Assembly (NCBI GenBank): GCA_030536995.1
Contig: JAUNOY010000001.1
Coordinates: forward strand, 99,274-163,273
Origin: Eubacteriales bacterium
GTDB lineage: Bacteria > Bacillota > Clostridia > Lachnospirales > Lachnospiraceae
DNA: 64,000 nucleotides
Direction of reading: 5' to 3'
Translations under genes and position numbers: made by a program
The notes under the pieces: model-generated
What the model was told of the DNA's origin: nothing
Databases searched by the model: none
Seen by the model: the letters and a program-made list of their open reading frames with translations, nothing else
Shown: positions 49,845-58,781 of the stretch, one piece after another
How positions within the stretch are numbered: position 1 is the first letter of the stretch
How the letters are laid out: each line of letters begins with the position of its first letter

Positions 49845-50504
49845 TTACTCATCCTGAAGAGCTTCCAGTTTCTCTTCATCCAGAATCTGAACCGTCCCGC
49901 GCGACAGCTTTACCATACCTTCACTCTGGAAATAACGGAGCATACGGGTAATTACCTCTCTGTGTGAACCAAGATGATTGGCAATCATTTCATGGGTAAG
50001 CTTAAGTTCATTTGTCCCTTCAATCGCTGACTCTTCTATAAGAAACGCTGCTACCCGTTTATCCATGCTCTTCCACATCACCTGTTCGATCAGCCACATG
50101 ACATCTGAAAATCTGGACGCCATCAGCTCATTCGTATAATTTGCCACAGGAGCGGATTCTTCCATAATACTCTTATATACCTCCACAGGAATTACCCAAA
50201 GCTGTGTATCCTTTTCTGCTGCAATGGTAACTTCAAACTGTATGGAACGCATCATACAGGACGCGGAAAACAGACACATATCTCTGTCAAACAGACGGTA
50301 TATGGTAATTTCCCTTCCTTCATCGGAAAGGATATATGCACGAAGCTGACCACTTTTTATCAAAAACAGCCCCGTACAGTCCATATTTCCGTTATGAATG
50401 ATTTCTCCCTTCTTCACACTCTTCTCAATCAGGCTTCCCATAATTCTGTTCTGCTGATTTTTATTCAGTTTATCCCATACCGGAAAAACACTTTGAAAAT
50501 CCAT
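49845..50504 (-). CDS. Crp/Fnr-family transcription regulator
   Basis: A 219-aa regulator: cyclic-nucleotide-binding-like domain (KGEIIHNGN...GLFLIKSGQLRAYILSDEGREITIYRL), dimer helix, and winged helix-turn-helix LTHEMIANHLGSHREVITRML. The recognition helix keeps Arg-Glu-xxx-Arg as in CRP, which reads TGTGA half-sites. FNR-style N-terminal Cys cluster is absent; Cys residues are at about 43, 77 and 83. The ligand is unknown. It is convergent with the sulfur operon and divergent from the DUF134-NifX operon, and probably controls one or both. Confidence 0.92.
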   Translation of the reverse strand: MDFQSVFPVWDKLNKNQQNRIMGSLIEKSVKKGEIIHNGNMDCTGLFLIKSGQLRAYILSDEGREITIYRLFDRDMCLFSASCMMRSIQFEVTIAAEKDTQLWVIPVEVYKSIMEESAPVANYTNELMASRFSDVMWLIEQVMWKSMDKRVAAFLIEESAIEGTNELKLTHEMIANHLGSHREVITRMLRYFQSEGMVKLSRGTVQILDEEKLEALQDE

Positions 50505-50573
50505 AAAGTTCCCTCCTTATCTTCGCTTTTCTATCATTCATCCGTAAAATACTTACTTTCATTTGCTATCTGC

Positions 50574-50602
50574 AGTATAATTTATTTTTCGACATATGTC
50601 AA
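50574..50602 (-). promoter_or_regulatory. Promoter of the Crp/Fnr gene
   Basis: Minus strand TTGACA (50602-50597), 17 bp, TATACT (50579-50574). Confidence 0.8.
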
Positions 50603-50620
50603 TTACATTATTGACTTATG
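50593..50620. promoter_or_regulatory. Inverted repeat across the divergent -35 boxes
   Basis: CATATGTCAAT (50593-50603), 6 bp, ATTGACTTATG (50610-50620), with 10 of 11 positions complementary. Each arm contains the TTGAC of one promoter, so a protein bound here would repress both. Confidence 0.5.
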
Positions 50621-50639
50621 CCAAAAACAGCGTTATACT
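50611..50639 (+). promoter_or_regulatory. Promoter of the DUF134-NifX operon
   Basis: TTGACT (50611-50616), 17 bp, TATACT (50634-50639). Confidence 0.8.
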
Positions 50640-50695
50640 AATTATAGTCCAAACAATATAAATTGTTTTCTACATTATAACAGGAGGTGAAAGCC

Positions 50696-51421
50696 GTGCC
50701 AAGACCAAGGAAATGCCGAAAAATCTGTCAGCTTCCCCGGATCAGAGAATTCTTTCCCGCAGGCGATTCATCTTGTGAAACTGCCGTGATACTGACAGTA
50801 GACGAGTACGAAGCAATCCGTCTGATTGACAAACACGGTTTTTCCCAGGAAGAATGCAGTACCTATATGCAGGTTGCCAGAACTACAGTTCAGATGATTT
50901 ATAATTCCGCCAGAAAGAAGCTGGCAAGCGCACTGGTCGATGGTCATCCCCTTCGTATCGAAGGCGGCGATTATCAGCTATGCGATGGTAACGAAAAATT
51001 TCACGGCTGCGCAGGATGCAGAAAACATCACCGCAGTTGTACCCCAATCACTGTTAAGGAGGATGGTATCATGAAAATCGCGATTCCATTGGATGAAAAC
51101 CAGAAAGACGTATGTATTGTCCTTTCACGCGCCCCGTATTTTCTTTTCCGCGAGGACGGAAAGGATACGATTGCAGAAAACCCTGCTGCCCAGGCACAGA
51201 GCGGCGCTGGAATTTTGGCAGCACAGTTCCTTGTTGACAACAAGGTTGATGTATTAATCACCCTTCGCTGCGGACAGAATGCCGCCGACGTTTTCAAAGC
51301 CGCAAATATGAAAATCTATAAATCCGAACATAAAGCCGCAGCAGACGATCTCTCCGCACTGGAGGAAGGCAGTCTCAGTGAACTGACGACCTTCCACGGC
51401 GGTTTCCACGGTGTACAATGA
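50696..51421 (+). CDS. DUF134 (UPF0251) DNA-binding domain fused to NifX-like domain
   Basis: A 241-aa fusion. Residues 1-95 form a DUF134/UPF0251 helix-turn-helix domain (PRPRKCRKICQLP..., VILTVDEYEAIRLID, ARTTVQMIYNSARKKLA). A Cys/His-rich linker with CAGCRKHHRSC could hold a metal. Residues 125-241 resemble the dinitrogenase iron-molybdenum cofactor domain (NifX/NifB C-terminal). Start at GTG 50696, eight bases after AGGAGG; an earlier GTG lies inside the ribosome site. It may be a regulator that senses a metal cluster. Overlaps the next gene by 4 nt. Confidence 0.9.
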   Translation: MPRPRKCRKICQLPRIREFFPAGDSSCETAVILTVDEYEAIRLIDKHGFSQEECSTYMQVARTTVQMIYNSARKKLASALVDGHPLRIEGGDYQLCDGNEKFHGCAGCRKHHRSCTPITVKEDGIMKIAIPLDENQKDVCIVLSRAPYFLFREDGKDTIAENPAAQAQSGAGILAAQFLVDNKVDVLITLRCGQNAADVFKAANMKIYKSEHKAAADDLSALEEGSLSELTTFHGGFHGVQ

Positions 51422-52242
51422 AGATTGCCTGTTTAAGCGGAAAGGGCGGCGCAGGCAAAACTCTGACAGCAGTCAATCTTGCTGCTGCAGCCAAAAATGC
51501 CACTTACATTGACTGTGATGTGGAAGAACCAAACGGCAGACTGTTTCTGAAGCCTGAAAATATAAAAGAAACAACCGTCAGCTCTCTTCTCCCTGTTTTC
51601 GATGCCGATAAATGTACCGGATGCAGGAAATGTGTGGATTTCTGCCGTTTTCACGCCCTGATGTTCCTCAAAGAAAAACCTATGCTCTTTCCGGAGGTAT
51701 GCCATAGCTGCGGTGGCTGTATGATGGTATGTCCGGAAGGTGCCATCACCGAAGAGCCCAAGCCTGTAGGAATCCTCGAAATCGGAACCCACAAGAATAT
51801 TCAGGTGGTCTCCGGTATCCTGAATCCCGGAGAAGCTTCCGGTGTTCCTTTAATCCGGGCTGCTCTGAAGCATGATAACGGACTGACAATTATCGACTGT
51901 CCCCCAGGCAGCGCCTGCTCTGTTATGGAAAGCGTTATGGATGCAGACTACTGTATCCTCGTGGTGGAACCCACCGCATTTGGCTTCCATAATTTCTGTA
52001 TGGTACACGAACTTGTCACTTTACTGAAAAAGAAATGCGGAGTCGTCATCAACAAAGAGGATACGCCATTTGAACCTCTTGAGGAGTTTTGCAGGAAACA
52101 TAATCTTCCTGTTCTTGCACGGATTCCCTATAATCCTGAAATCGCAGCTCTTGCAGCAAAAGGGGAAATTGTCTCCGAAAAAAACGAACAGACACAGGAA
52201 ATTTTCCAGCATATTCTTGCGCAGATAGGAGGTGCCCTGTGA
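51418..52242 (+). CDS. MinD/Mrp-type P-loop ATPase with inserted ferredoxin domain (first)
   Basis: A 274-aa ATPase with a deviant Walker A SGKGGAGKT (residues 7-15). An insertion at about 62-115 carries two [4Fe-4S] motifs, CTGCRKCVDFC and CHSCGGCMMVCP, and the ATPase fold resumes with IIDCPPGSAC. Such proteins occur as tandem pairs in anaerobes and are usually called MinD superfamily P-loop ATPases with inserted ferredoxin. Likely role in iron-sulfur or metallocofactor handling by analogy to Mrp/NBP35; not proven. It overlaps its neighbours by 4 nt. Confidence 0.92.
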   Translation: MKIACLSGKGGAGKTLTAVNLAAAAKNATYIDCDVEEPNGRLFLKPENIKETTVSSLLPVFDADKCTGCRKCVDFCRFHALMFLKEKPMLFPEVCHSCGGCMMVCPEGAITEEPKPVGILEIGTHKNIQVVSGILNPGEASGVPLIRAALKHDNGLTIIDCPPGSACSVMESVMDADYCILVVEPTAFGFHNFCMVHELVTLLKKKCGVVINKEDTPFEPLEEFCRKHNLPVLARIPYNPEIAALAAKGEIVSEKNEQTQEIFQHILAQIGGAL

Positions 52243-53114
52243 AACGACTACTGATTCTCAGCGGAAAAGGCGGCACAGGCAAAACCACCACAGCAGCGGC
52301 GTTTATCCGATTCGCTCAGGCAAAAGCCATCGCAGACTGTGATGTGGATGCCCCAAACCTTCATCTCGTCACTGTCCCCGAGACAAGCCCCGTTGTCTCC
52401 GACTTTCTCGGCGGAGATAAAGCTGTCATTGATTCGGAAAAATGTGTCGGCTGCGGACTTTGCCGAAACTACTGCCGATTCGACGCTCTTATCAAAGAGA
52501 ACGGCAAATACAGAATAAACGAATACGCCTGTGAAGGTTGCGGCGTCTGCGCCCATGTCTGTCCTCAGGATGCCGTCCGTCTTATCACAGATGTGGCAGG
52601 ACGAAAAGAGCTTTATCTTGGCGAGACTGTTTTCTCCACCGCCACCCTGAAAATGGGGCGCGGAAATTCCGGCAAGCTGGTTACCGACGTAAAAATGGCA
52701 ATGCTGAAAAAGGCACCGGAAACCGACCTTGCCATCATTGACGGTTCCCCCGGAATCGGCTGCCCTGTCATGGCTTCTGTCAGCGGCATGGATCTGGTCC
52801 TGATTGTTGCAGAACCGAGCCTTTCCGGTCTGAGCGACCTCACCCGACTGGTAAAAACCGCGGCAACTTTCCAGGCCAAGCTTGCCGTATGCGTAAACAA
52901 ATGGGATGTAAGTCCCGAAAATACACAGCGAATCAAAGACTTCTGCGAAAAAGAAGATATCCCCTTCGCAGGTATGATTCCTTATGACAAACGAGCTTCC
53001 GAGGCAGTAAATGCCGGTCTCAGCCTTGCTGATATCGACTGCCCTGCCCGTGATGCAATAAAAGAAATTTTTGAAACTACAGGCAAATTGCTTGAACGAA
53101 ACGAAAAGGAGTAA
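52239..53114 (+). CDS. MinD/Mrp-type P-loop ATPase with inserted ferredoxin domain (second)
   Basis: A 291-aa paralogue of the preceding gene. It has the Walker A LSGKGGTGKTTTA, inserted clusters CVGCGLCRNYC and CEGCGVCAHVCP, and AIIDGSPGIGCPVMAS in the switch region. It starts with GTG overlapping the previous stop, six bases after AGGAGG. A tandem arrangement suggests the two form a heterodimer. The Gly-to-Asp/Pro differences between their switch loops (PPGSAC versus SPGIGC) may split catalytic roles. Confidence 0.92.
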   Translation: MKRLLILSGKGGTGKTTTAAAFIRFAQAKAIADCDVDAPNLHLVTVPETSPVVSDFLGGDKAVIDSEKCVGCGLCRNYCRFDALIKENGKYRINEYACEGCGVCAHVCPQDAVRLITDVAGRKELYLGETVFSTATLKMGRGNSGKLVTDVKMAMLKKAPETDLAIIDGSPGIGCPVMASVSGMDLVLIVAEPSLSGLSDLTRLVKTAATFQAKLAVCVNKWDVSPENTQRIKDFCEKEDIPFAGMIPYDKRASEAVNAGLSLADIDCPARDAIKEIFETTGKLLERNEKE

Positions 53115-53119
53115 TGATT

Positions 53120-53479
53120 ATGAAAATTGCAGTAGCAGCTATGGGCAACACTGTTGCCGGACATTTTGGACATTGTGAAAACTTTATCTTTTTTGACACC
53201 GCTGACGGAAAAATCACATCCGTAAATTCCGTTCCAAATCCTGGACATCGTCCGGGCTTCCTTCCAAACTTCCTTGCTGATAACGGCGCTGAAGTTGTCA
53301 TCGCAGGCGGCATGGGCGGCGGAGCGGTTGATATTTTCAACGAGCGCGGCGTAGAAGTTATCGTAGGAGCTACCGGTGATGCAACTATGACTGTGGAAGC
53401 TTATCTTCGCGGAGAGCTTGTTTCCACAGGTTCTATCTGCCACAACCATGAGCATGCCGATGAGTGCGGCAACCACTAA
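53120..53479 (+). CDS. NifX/NifB-like cofactor-binding protein
   Basis: A 119-aa single-domain member of the dinitrogenase iron-molybdenum cofactor family: MKIAVAAMGNTVAGHFGHCENF, then GAEVVIAGGMGGGAVDIFNERGVEV. A His/Cys-rich tail (CHNHEHADECGNH) adds probable metal ligands. No nitrogenase genes are present, so it likely serves another iron-sulfur or metal pathway. The ATG at 53120 sits eight bases after AAGGAG; an earlier ATG two codons before is too close to that site. Last gene of the operon. Confidence 0.92.
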   Translation: MKIAVAAMGNTVAGHFGHCENFIFFDTADGKITSVNSVPNPGHRPGFLPNFLADNGAEVVIAGGMGGGAVDIFNERGVEVIVGATGDATMTVEAYLRGELVSTGSICHNHEHADECGNH

Positions 53480-53502
53480 AACAGATTTTTCGGTATTTTT
53501 AC

Positions 53503-53533
53503 AGACCGGTGTCTTCGGACACCGGTCTTTTTT
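53503..53533 (+). terminator. Terminator of the DUF134-NifX operon
   Basis: Perfect 11-bp stem AGACCGGTGTC / GACACCGGTCT with a TTCG tetraloop, followed by TTTTTAT. Confidence 0.95.
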
Positions 53534-53594
53534 ATTCCTGTCAGAGACACCTTCTCTTTTCCTCTCATATTGTCATCCAAAATGCACAAATCTA

Positions 53595-53623
53595 TTGATT
53601 TCCCCACAGTTACCATGTATTAT
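53595..53623 (+). promoter_or_regulatory. Promoter of the GH95 gene
   Basis: TTGATT (53595-53600), 17 bp, TATTAT (53618-53623). TATAAT three bases further gives a 20-bp spacer and is less likely. Confidence 0.55.
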
Positions 53624-53706
53624 AATTTACAGATACATCTGATTTTCACAGGATTTTTCTGTGTAAATTTGATAACATCTCACAAAATGCAAACGGAGGA
53701 AAAGGA

Positions 53707-56262
53707 ATGAAAACAACCGGAAATGATAATCTTCTCAGAATCTGGTACGACAAACCTGCTCTTGACTGGCAGACAGAAGCTCTGGCAATCGGAAACGGTT
53801 ATATGGGCGCTCTTGTATTCGGCGGCGCCAAAACAGACAAGATTCACCTCAACGAGAAGACTGTTTGGAATGGAGGCCCTTCCGAAGGAACAGATTACAA
53901 ATACGGAAATACCAATCCTGCAGAAACCGAGCAGGATCTGGAAACAATAAAAAAAGACCTGGATGCGCTCCGCAAAAAGCTCGATGACAAATCCGAGCAT
54001 GTATTCGGCTTTGACGGGGATTCCTATCAGGCATGCGGAACAGATACCAAAGGCGAGGCTATGGACTGGCTTAACAAGCTCATGGGCGACCTCACAGGCT
54101 ATGAAGCCCCTCAGGACTATGCAAACCTCTATATTTCCAGTAACGTGGAAAACGAAGCTGCTGTCACAAATTATGTACGAGACTTAGACCTGCGCACAGC
54201 TCTTGCCACAGTAAGCTACGATTATAACGGCGTCCACTACACCCGCGAATACTTTAACAGTTATCCGGATAATGTGCTTGCCATCCGCCTCAGCGCAGAT
54301 CAGAAAGAAAAAATCACGATTTCTGTACATCTTGAGGACTGCACCGGAGGAACTGCTCCTGTAAACACAGCCGACGGCGACAGGATCACCATGACAAACA
54401 CGCTCAAAAGCAACGGTCTGAAAACCGAAGCACAGCTTAAAGTTCTTCCAACAGGCGGAACCCTCACCTTAGACGGCTCCTCTGTTCATGTAGAAAAAGC
54501 GGATTCTGTTATCCTGCTTCTTGCCTGCGGCACAGATTATAAAATGGAGCTTCCGTCTTTCAGAGGCGAAGACCCCCATCAGGCAATTACCGCCCGTCTT
54601 GACGCTGCTGCAGCAAAAGGCTACGAAGCGCTGAAGACCGCGCATCTTTCTGACTACACAGAGCTTTTCTCCCGTATGGAGCTGGGCTTCAATGAAGAAA
54701 TTCCTCAGATTCCTACAAGCGAGCTTCTTCAGAAATACCGAAATCTGGTGGAGAAAAACGGCGGCGAGCTTCCTACAGACAAAGAGCAAAGAGCTATGGA
54801 GGTTATCTGCTATCAGTTCGGTCGTTACCTTACGATTGCAGGCTCCAGAAAGGGCGCACTCCCTACAAACCTTCAGGGTGTGTGGGGCGAAGACCATTTT
54901 GAATGGGGCGGTGACTACCATTTCAACATTAACGTACAGATGAATTACTGGCCGACTATGGCAAGCAATCTGGGAGAATGCCTCCTTCCTTATAACGATT
55001 ATCTGGACGTTCTGCGCGAAGCAGGACGCACTGCCGCTGCCGCAGCTTTTGGCATCAAGAGCAACGACGGCGAAGAAAACGGCTGGCTGGTAGGATGCTT
55101 CAGTACCCCGTATATGTTTGTCACAATGGGACAGAAAAATAACGCTGCAGGCTGGAACCCCATCGGTTCTGCATGGGGTCTTCTGAACTCTTATGAATAC
55201 TATCTCTTCACAGAGGATAAAGAATTCCTCAAAAAACTTTATCCGTCACTGAGAGAAGTTGCTAACTTCTGGAACGAAGCCCTTTACTGGAGCGAATACC
55301 AGAAGCGCTATGTATCCGCACCGTCCTACTCTCCTGAGAACGGACCGATTGCCAACGGCGCTTCCTATGACCAGCAGTTTATCTGGCAGCACTTCGAAAA
55401 TACTATTGCTGCAGCCGGAATCCTCGGCGTTGACCAGGAGCTTATCCCTCTCTGGAGAGAAAAACAGTCCAAACTGAATCCTGTTATGGTCGGCTCTGAC
55501 GGTCAGGTAAAAGAGTGGTTCGAAGAAACCCATATCGGCAAAGCACAGGCCGGAACTCTTCCGGAAATCGACATTCCACAGTGGAGACAGAGTCTTGGCG
55601 CAGATACAGACGGCGAACAGCCTCCGCACCGCCATCTCTCTCATCTGATGGCTCTTTATCCATGCAGCATCATCAGCAAGGATGCTCCTGAATTTATGGA
55701 TGCAGCTATGGTTTCCTTAAATGAGCGCGGTCTGGATGCAACCGGATGGTCCAAAGCCCACAAACTGAACCTCTGGGCACGTACCGGTCATGCCGATGAA
55801 GCATTCCAGATTGTTCAGTCCGCAGTCGGCGGCGGAAATTCCGGTTTCCTTATGAATCTCTTCTCCTCCCATGGCGGCGGTGAAAACTATAAGGGATACC
55901 CGATTTTCCAGATTGACGGAAACTTCGGCTATACAGCAGGCGTCAATGAAATGCTTATCCAGAGCCAGCTTGGCTATATCCAGTTCCTTCCTGCTCTGCC
56001 GAAACAGTGGGAAACAGGATATGTAAAAGGAATTGTGGCTCGTGGAAACTTCGTCATTGATATGAATTGGACAGATGGAACTGCTGATTCCTTTGCAGTA
56101 ACTTCCAGAAACGGCAATCTCTTTACAGCAGAATATAAGGATTTATCCACCTATGCAGTAAAAGATTCCTGTGGAAATGACATTTCTGTTGAAAAACTCG
56201 GAAATGACAAAATTTCCTTCCCTACAAAAGCGGGAGAAACTTATACTATCACAAGAAAATAA
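53707..56262 (+). CDS. GH95-family alpha-L-fucosidase (or alpha-L-galactosidase)
   Basis: An inverting glycoside hydrolase of 851 aa that would remove terminal fucose, typically alpha-1,2-linked, from host or milk glycans. The (alpha/alpha)6 barrel carries the family catalytic set: Asn407 and Asn409 in FNINVQMNYWP, the general acid Glu544 in YSPENGP, and Asp737 in QIDGNFGYTAGV, with spacing like Bifidobacterium AfcA. The N-terminal beta-sandwich starts LRIWYDKPALDWQTEALAIGNG. No signal peptide, so the enzyme acts on imported oligosaccharides. It is monocistronic with no transporter nearby. Low divergence from specificity relatives means alpha-galactosidase activity cannot be excluded. Confidence 0.92.
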   Translation: MKTTGNDNLLRIWYDKPALDWQTEALAIGNGYMGALVFGGAKTDKIHLNEKTVWNGGPSEGTDYKYGNTNPAETEQDLETIKKDLDALRKKLDDKSEHVFGFDGDSYQACGTDTKGEAMDWLNKLMGDLTGYEAPQDYANLYISSNVENEAAVTNYVRDLDLRTALATVSYDYNGVHYTREYFNSYPDNVLAIRLSADQKEKITISVHLEDCTGGTAPVNTADGDRITMTNTLKSNGLKTEAQLKVLPTGGTLTLDGSSVHVEKADSVILLLACGTDYKMELPSFRGEDPHQAITARLDAAAAKGYEALKTAHLSDYTELFSRMELGFNEEIPQIPTSELLQKYRNLVEKNGGELPTDKEQRAMEVICYQFGRYLTIAGSRKGALPTNLQGVWGEDHFEWGGDYHFNINVQMNYWPTMASNLGECLLPYNDYLDVLREAGRTAAAAAFGIKSNDGEENGWLVGCFSTPYMFVTMGQKNNAAGWNPIGSAWGLLNSYEYYLFTEDKEFLKKLYPSLREVANFWNEALYWSEYQKRYVSAPSYSPENGPIANGASYDQQFIWQHFENTIAAAGILGVDQELIPLWREKQSKLNPVMVGSDGQVKEWFEETHIGKAQAGTLPEIDIPQWRQSLGADTDGEQPPHRHLSHLMALYPCSIISKDAPEFMDAAMVSLNERGLDATGWSKAHKLNLWARTGHADEAFQIVQSAVGGGNSGFLMNLFSSHGGGENYKGYPIFQIDGNFGYTAGVNEMLIQSQLGYIQFLPALPKQWETGYVKGIVARGNFVIDMNWTDGTADSFAVTSRNGNLFTAEYKDLSTYAVKDSCGNDISVEKLGNDKISFPTKAGETYTITRK

Positions 56263-56322
56263 AAAACAGTGTTCAGAACGTGTTTCATCCATACTCTTAC
56301 TGTTCTGAATCTGCAGCAAAAG

Positions 56323-56360
56323 CGGCTGTGTGACAAAAAATGTCATACAGCCGTTCTTTT
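56323..56360 (+). terminator. GH95 terminator
   Basis: CGGCTGTGTGACA / TGTCATACAGCCG (one wobble) with a 5-nt A loop, then TTCTTTTT. Confidence 0.88.
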
Positions 56361-56381
56361 TATTTATTTTGAAAACACCTC

Positions 56382-56412
56382 TTGACTCTACATCTACTGT
56401 AGACATTATGAT
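56382..56412 (+). promoter_or_regulatory. MerR-type promoter of the GNAT-ABC exporter operon
   Basis: TTGACT (56382-56387) and TATGAT (56407-56412) are 19 bp apart. Between them lies the dyad TCTACA-TCTAC-TGTAGA (56387-56403). A long spacer filled by a dyad is the hallmark of promoters that MerR-family activators untwist. No merR gene is in the window. Confidence 0.6.
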
Positions 56413-56456
56413 ACTTTATGAAAAGAGCGTATACAGTATTCTTGAGGAGGATTCAT

Positions 56457-56993
56457 ATGAAAATCACAGAATTAAAAAAAGAACAGTGGAAAGAAATTAA
56501 AGAAATCTATATGGAAGCATTTCCAAAACAGGAACGAAAACCTTTTTTCGTTTTAAAACACTCTGTAAAAAGTAAAAAAGCCCGTATTTTTACAGCAACC
56601 GACGATCAGACACTCATGGGCTTCGTAATGGTCATCCCATATGAAGACATGGTTATGGTCGATTATCTGGCTGTTTCCGGAAAAATACGCAGCAGGGGAA
56701 CCGGAAGTTTTCTCATGAATGAAATCTGCAAATATTTTTCCGGCAAAAAAGTTGTCCTTTTAATCGAACGTCTGGATGAAAAGGCAGCAAATCAGGAGCA
56801 AAGAATCTCCAGAAGAAAATTTTATTTCAAGAACGGCTTCACTTCATCCGGTATTTTTACAACAGGCGCAGGCGGCGATATGGAAATCTTAAATTTCGGA
56901 GGGCAAGTGTCTCCCGAGCGCTATCTTGAACTTCAAAAATATGCATTAGGCAGTCTTTTTTTCCGCCTGTCGAAAATTAAGATTGTAAAATAA
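56457..56993 (+). CDS. GNAT-family N-acetyltransferase
   Basis: A 178-aa acetyl-CoA-dependent transferase. The core is MVDYLAVSGKIRSRGTGSFLMNEI, where RSRGTGS is the acetyl-CoA pyrophosphate-binding loop (R/QxxGxG/A), followed by FYFKNGFTSSG. Substrate unknown; drug, peptide or metabolite are possible. Start at MKITELKKE with GAGGAGG six bases upstream; an earlier ATG 13 codons before has no ribosome site. It lies 39 nt before the exporter genes and shares their MerR-type promoter, which hints at a resistance function. Confidence 0.88.
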   Translation: MKITELKKEQWKEIKEIYMEAFPKQERKPFFVLKHSVKSKKARIFTATDDQTLMGFVMVIPYEDMVMVDYLAVSGKIRSRGTGSFLMNEICKYFSGKKVVLLIERLDEKAANQEQRISRRKFYFKNGFTSSGIFTTGAGGDMEILNFGGQVSPERYLELQKYALGSLFFRLSKIKIVK

Positions 56994-57032
56994 AAGTACA
57001 CGCAAATATACAGGAAAGGAGTTTCATCATTT

Positions 57033-58781
57033 ATGCGTACTATTTTTTCCAAAATCAAACTCAATAAATGTCAGGTTACAATTCTGTCCGCACTGGTACT
57101 GCTGTCCGCTGTGGGAGAAATGCTTCTTCCCTCTCTTCTGGCGCAGATGATCAACAGTGGAGTTGCAAACGCCAAAAACAGACTGATTTTCACTCTGGCA
57201 GGCATCATGGCAGGAATCACTGTTCTGGCATGTATCATCAACTTTTTATCCGTAAAGCTTGCAGCGCGGATTTCAACTGATTTTTCCGCCAGACTTCGAG
57301 GAGAGGTTTTTGATAAAGTGCAAAGCTTTTCCGCTGCCGAGCTGGACCGTTTCGGCGTTGCAAGTCTGGTGACAAGAAGTACCTCTGACATTACCAATAT
57401 TCAGCTTTTTCTTACCATGCTCCTTCGCATTGGTATTCTGGCGCCCATGATGGCTGTAGCCGGTCTTGTGTTTTCTGCTGCTACCGGCGGAAAAGTAAGT
57501 TCTGTCCTCACAGTAGCAATCCCGGTTCTTCTTATAGGAGTTGGTGGTATCGTTATGTTTGCCTCCCGTTATTCTATCCGTCTGCGCCAAAAGCTTGACC
57601 AGATTAACCGTCTGTTTCTTGAATCTCTGGAAGGCGTCCGCGTAATCCGCGCTTTCAATAAACAGGCGAATGAAAGCCGTCGTTTTGGTGAGGCAAATAA
57701 AGAATACACACAGACTGCCATGACAGCCGGAAAAATCACCAGCTTCCTGATGCCTGCCATCAACGTAATCTTCGGTGTGACAACAGCCGCTGTTTTAGGT
57801 CTTGGAGCCGTCTATGTGGAAAGCGGAGCTATGGAAGTCGGTTCTCTGGTGGCTAACAGTCAGTATATCAGCATGGTTCTCATGTCTGTTATGCTTTTTG
57901 CTATGGTTATTATGATGTTTCCAACCACCTATGCCTGCGCCGGACGAATCTCAGAAGTTCTGAAAACCGAAAGCAGCATTAAAGACGGAAGCTTCCGGAT
58001 TCAGGATCGTCCTCTTCGTTCCACAGTCGAATTTCGTCATGTTACGTTCGCTTATCCCGATGCAGACGAGCCGATTCTCAAAGACATCTGCTTTGAATCT
58101 CATCCGGGAGAGGTCACTGCGATTATCGGAGGCACCGGAAGAGGGAAATCCAGCATCCTGAAGCTGATCCCAAGACTGTATGACCCATTGTTCGGAACAG
58201 TCCTCATTGATGGTATCAATGCAAAAGACTACAACGTGGATGAGCTTCGCTCTCTGATTGGTTATGTTCCTCAGAAAAATGTGCTTTTCTCCGGAGACAT
58301 TGCTTCAAATCTGAACTTCGGAAATGAACAGGGCGGGGAAACTCAGTGGAAACAGGCTGCATCCATTGCCTGCGCAGACGAATTTATTGAGAAAAAGGCC
58401 CAGAAATATCACGACCCGATTTCACAGGGCGGCACTAATCTCTCCGGTGGTCAGAGACAGAGAATGGCAATTGCGCGAGCTGTGATGAAAACCCCTGAAA
58501 TCTATGTCTTTGACGATAGTTTTTCCGCTCTTGATATGAAAACGGACAGAACTCTTCGGCAAAACATCAAAGATCATCTGGGCGATGCCACAGTAATCAT
58601 GGTTGCCCAAAGAATCAGCTCTATTTTAGATGCCGACCGTATTCTTGTTGTCGACGACGGACAGATTGTCGGACAGGGCACTCACGAAGAGCTTCTTGCT
58701 ACCTGCTCTCTTTACAGGGAGATGGCAGAAATCCAGTTAGGAAAGGAGAACCTGGAAAATGAAAAAGAAAACTGTATTTAA
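57033..58781 (+). CDS. ABC exporter half-transporter, degenerate-site subunit
   Basis: A 582-aa protein with six N-terminal membrane spans and a C-terminal nucleotide-binding domain: Walker A GGTGRGKSS, Q-loop YVPQKNVLF, signature LSGGQRQR and Walker B IYVFDDSFSALD, in which the catalytic Glu is Asp. This is typical of the inactive-site partner in heterodimeric exporters such as BmrC, LmrC and TM287. Overlaps the next gene by 23 nt. Substrate unknown; multidrug or peptide. Confidence 0.93.
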   Translation: MRTIFSKIKLNKCQVTILSALVLLSAVGEMLLPSLLAQMINSGVANAKNRLIFTLAGIMAGITVLACIINFLSVKLAARISTDFSARLRGEVFDKVQSFSAAELDRFGVASLVTRSTSDITNIQLFLTMLLRIGILAPMMAVAGLVFSAATGGKVSSVLTVAIPVLLIGVGGIVMFASRYSIRLRQKLDQINRLFLESLEGVRVIRAFNKQANESRRFGEANKEYTQTAMTAGKITSFLMPAINVIFGVTTAAVLGLGAVYVESGAMEVGSLVANSQYISMVLMSVMLFAMVIMMFPTTYACAGRISEVLKTESSIKDGSFRIQDRPLRSTVEFRHVTFAYPDADEPILKDICFESHPGEVTAIIGGTGRGKSSILKLIPRLYDPLFGTVLIDGINAKDYNVDELRSLIGYVPQKNVLFSGDIASNLNFGNEQGGETQWKQAASIACADEFIEKKAQKYHDPISQGGTNLSGGQRQRMAIARAVMKTPEIYVFDDSFSALDMKTDRTLRQNIKDHLGDATVIMVAQRISSILDADRILVVDDGQIVGQGTHEELLATCSLYREMAEIQLGKENLENEKENCI

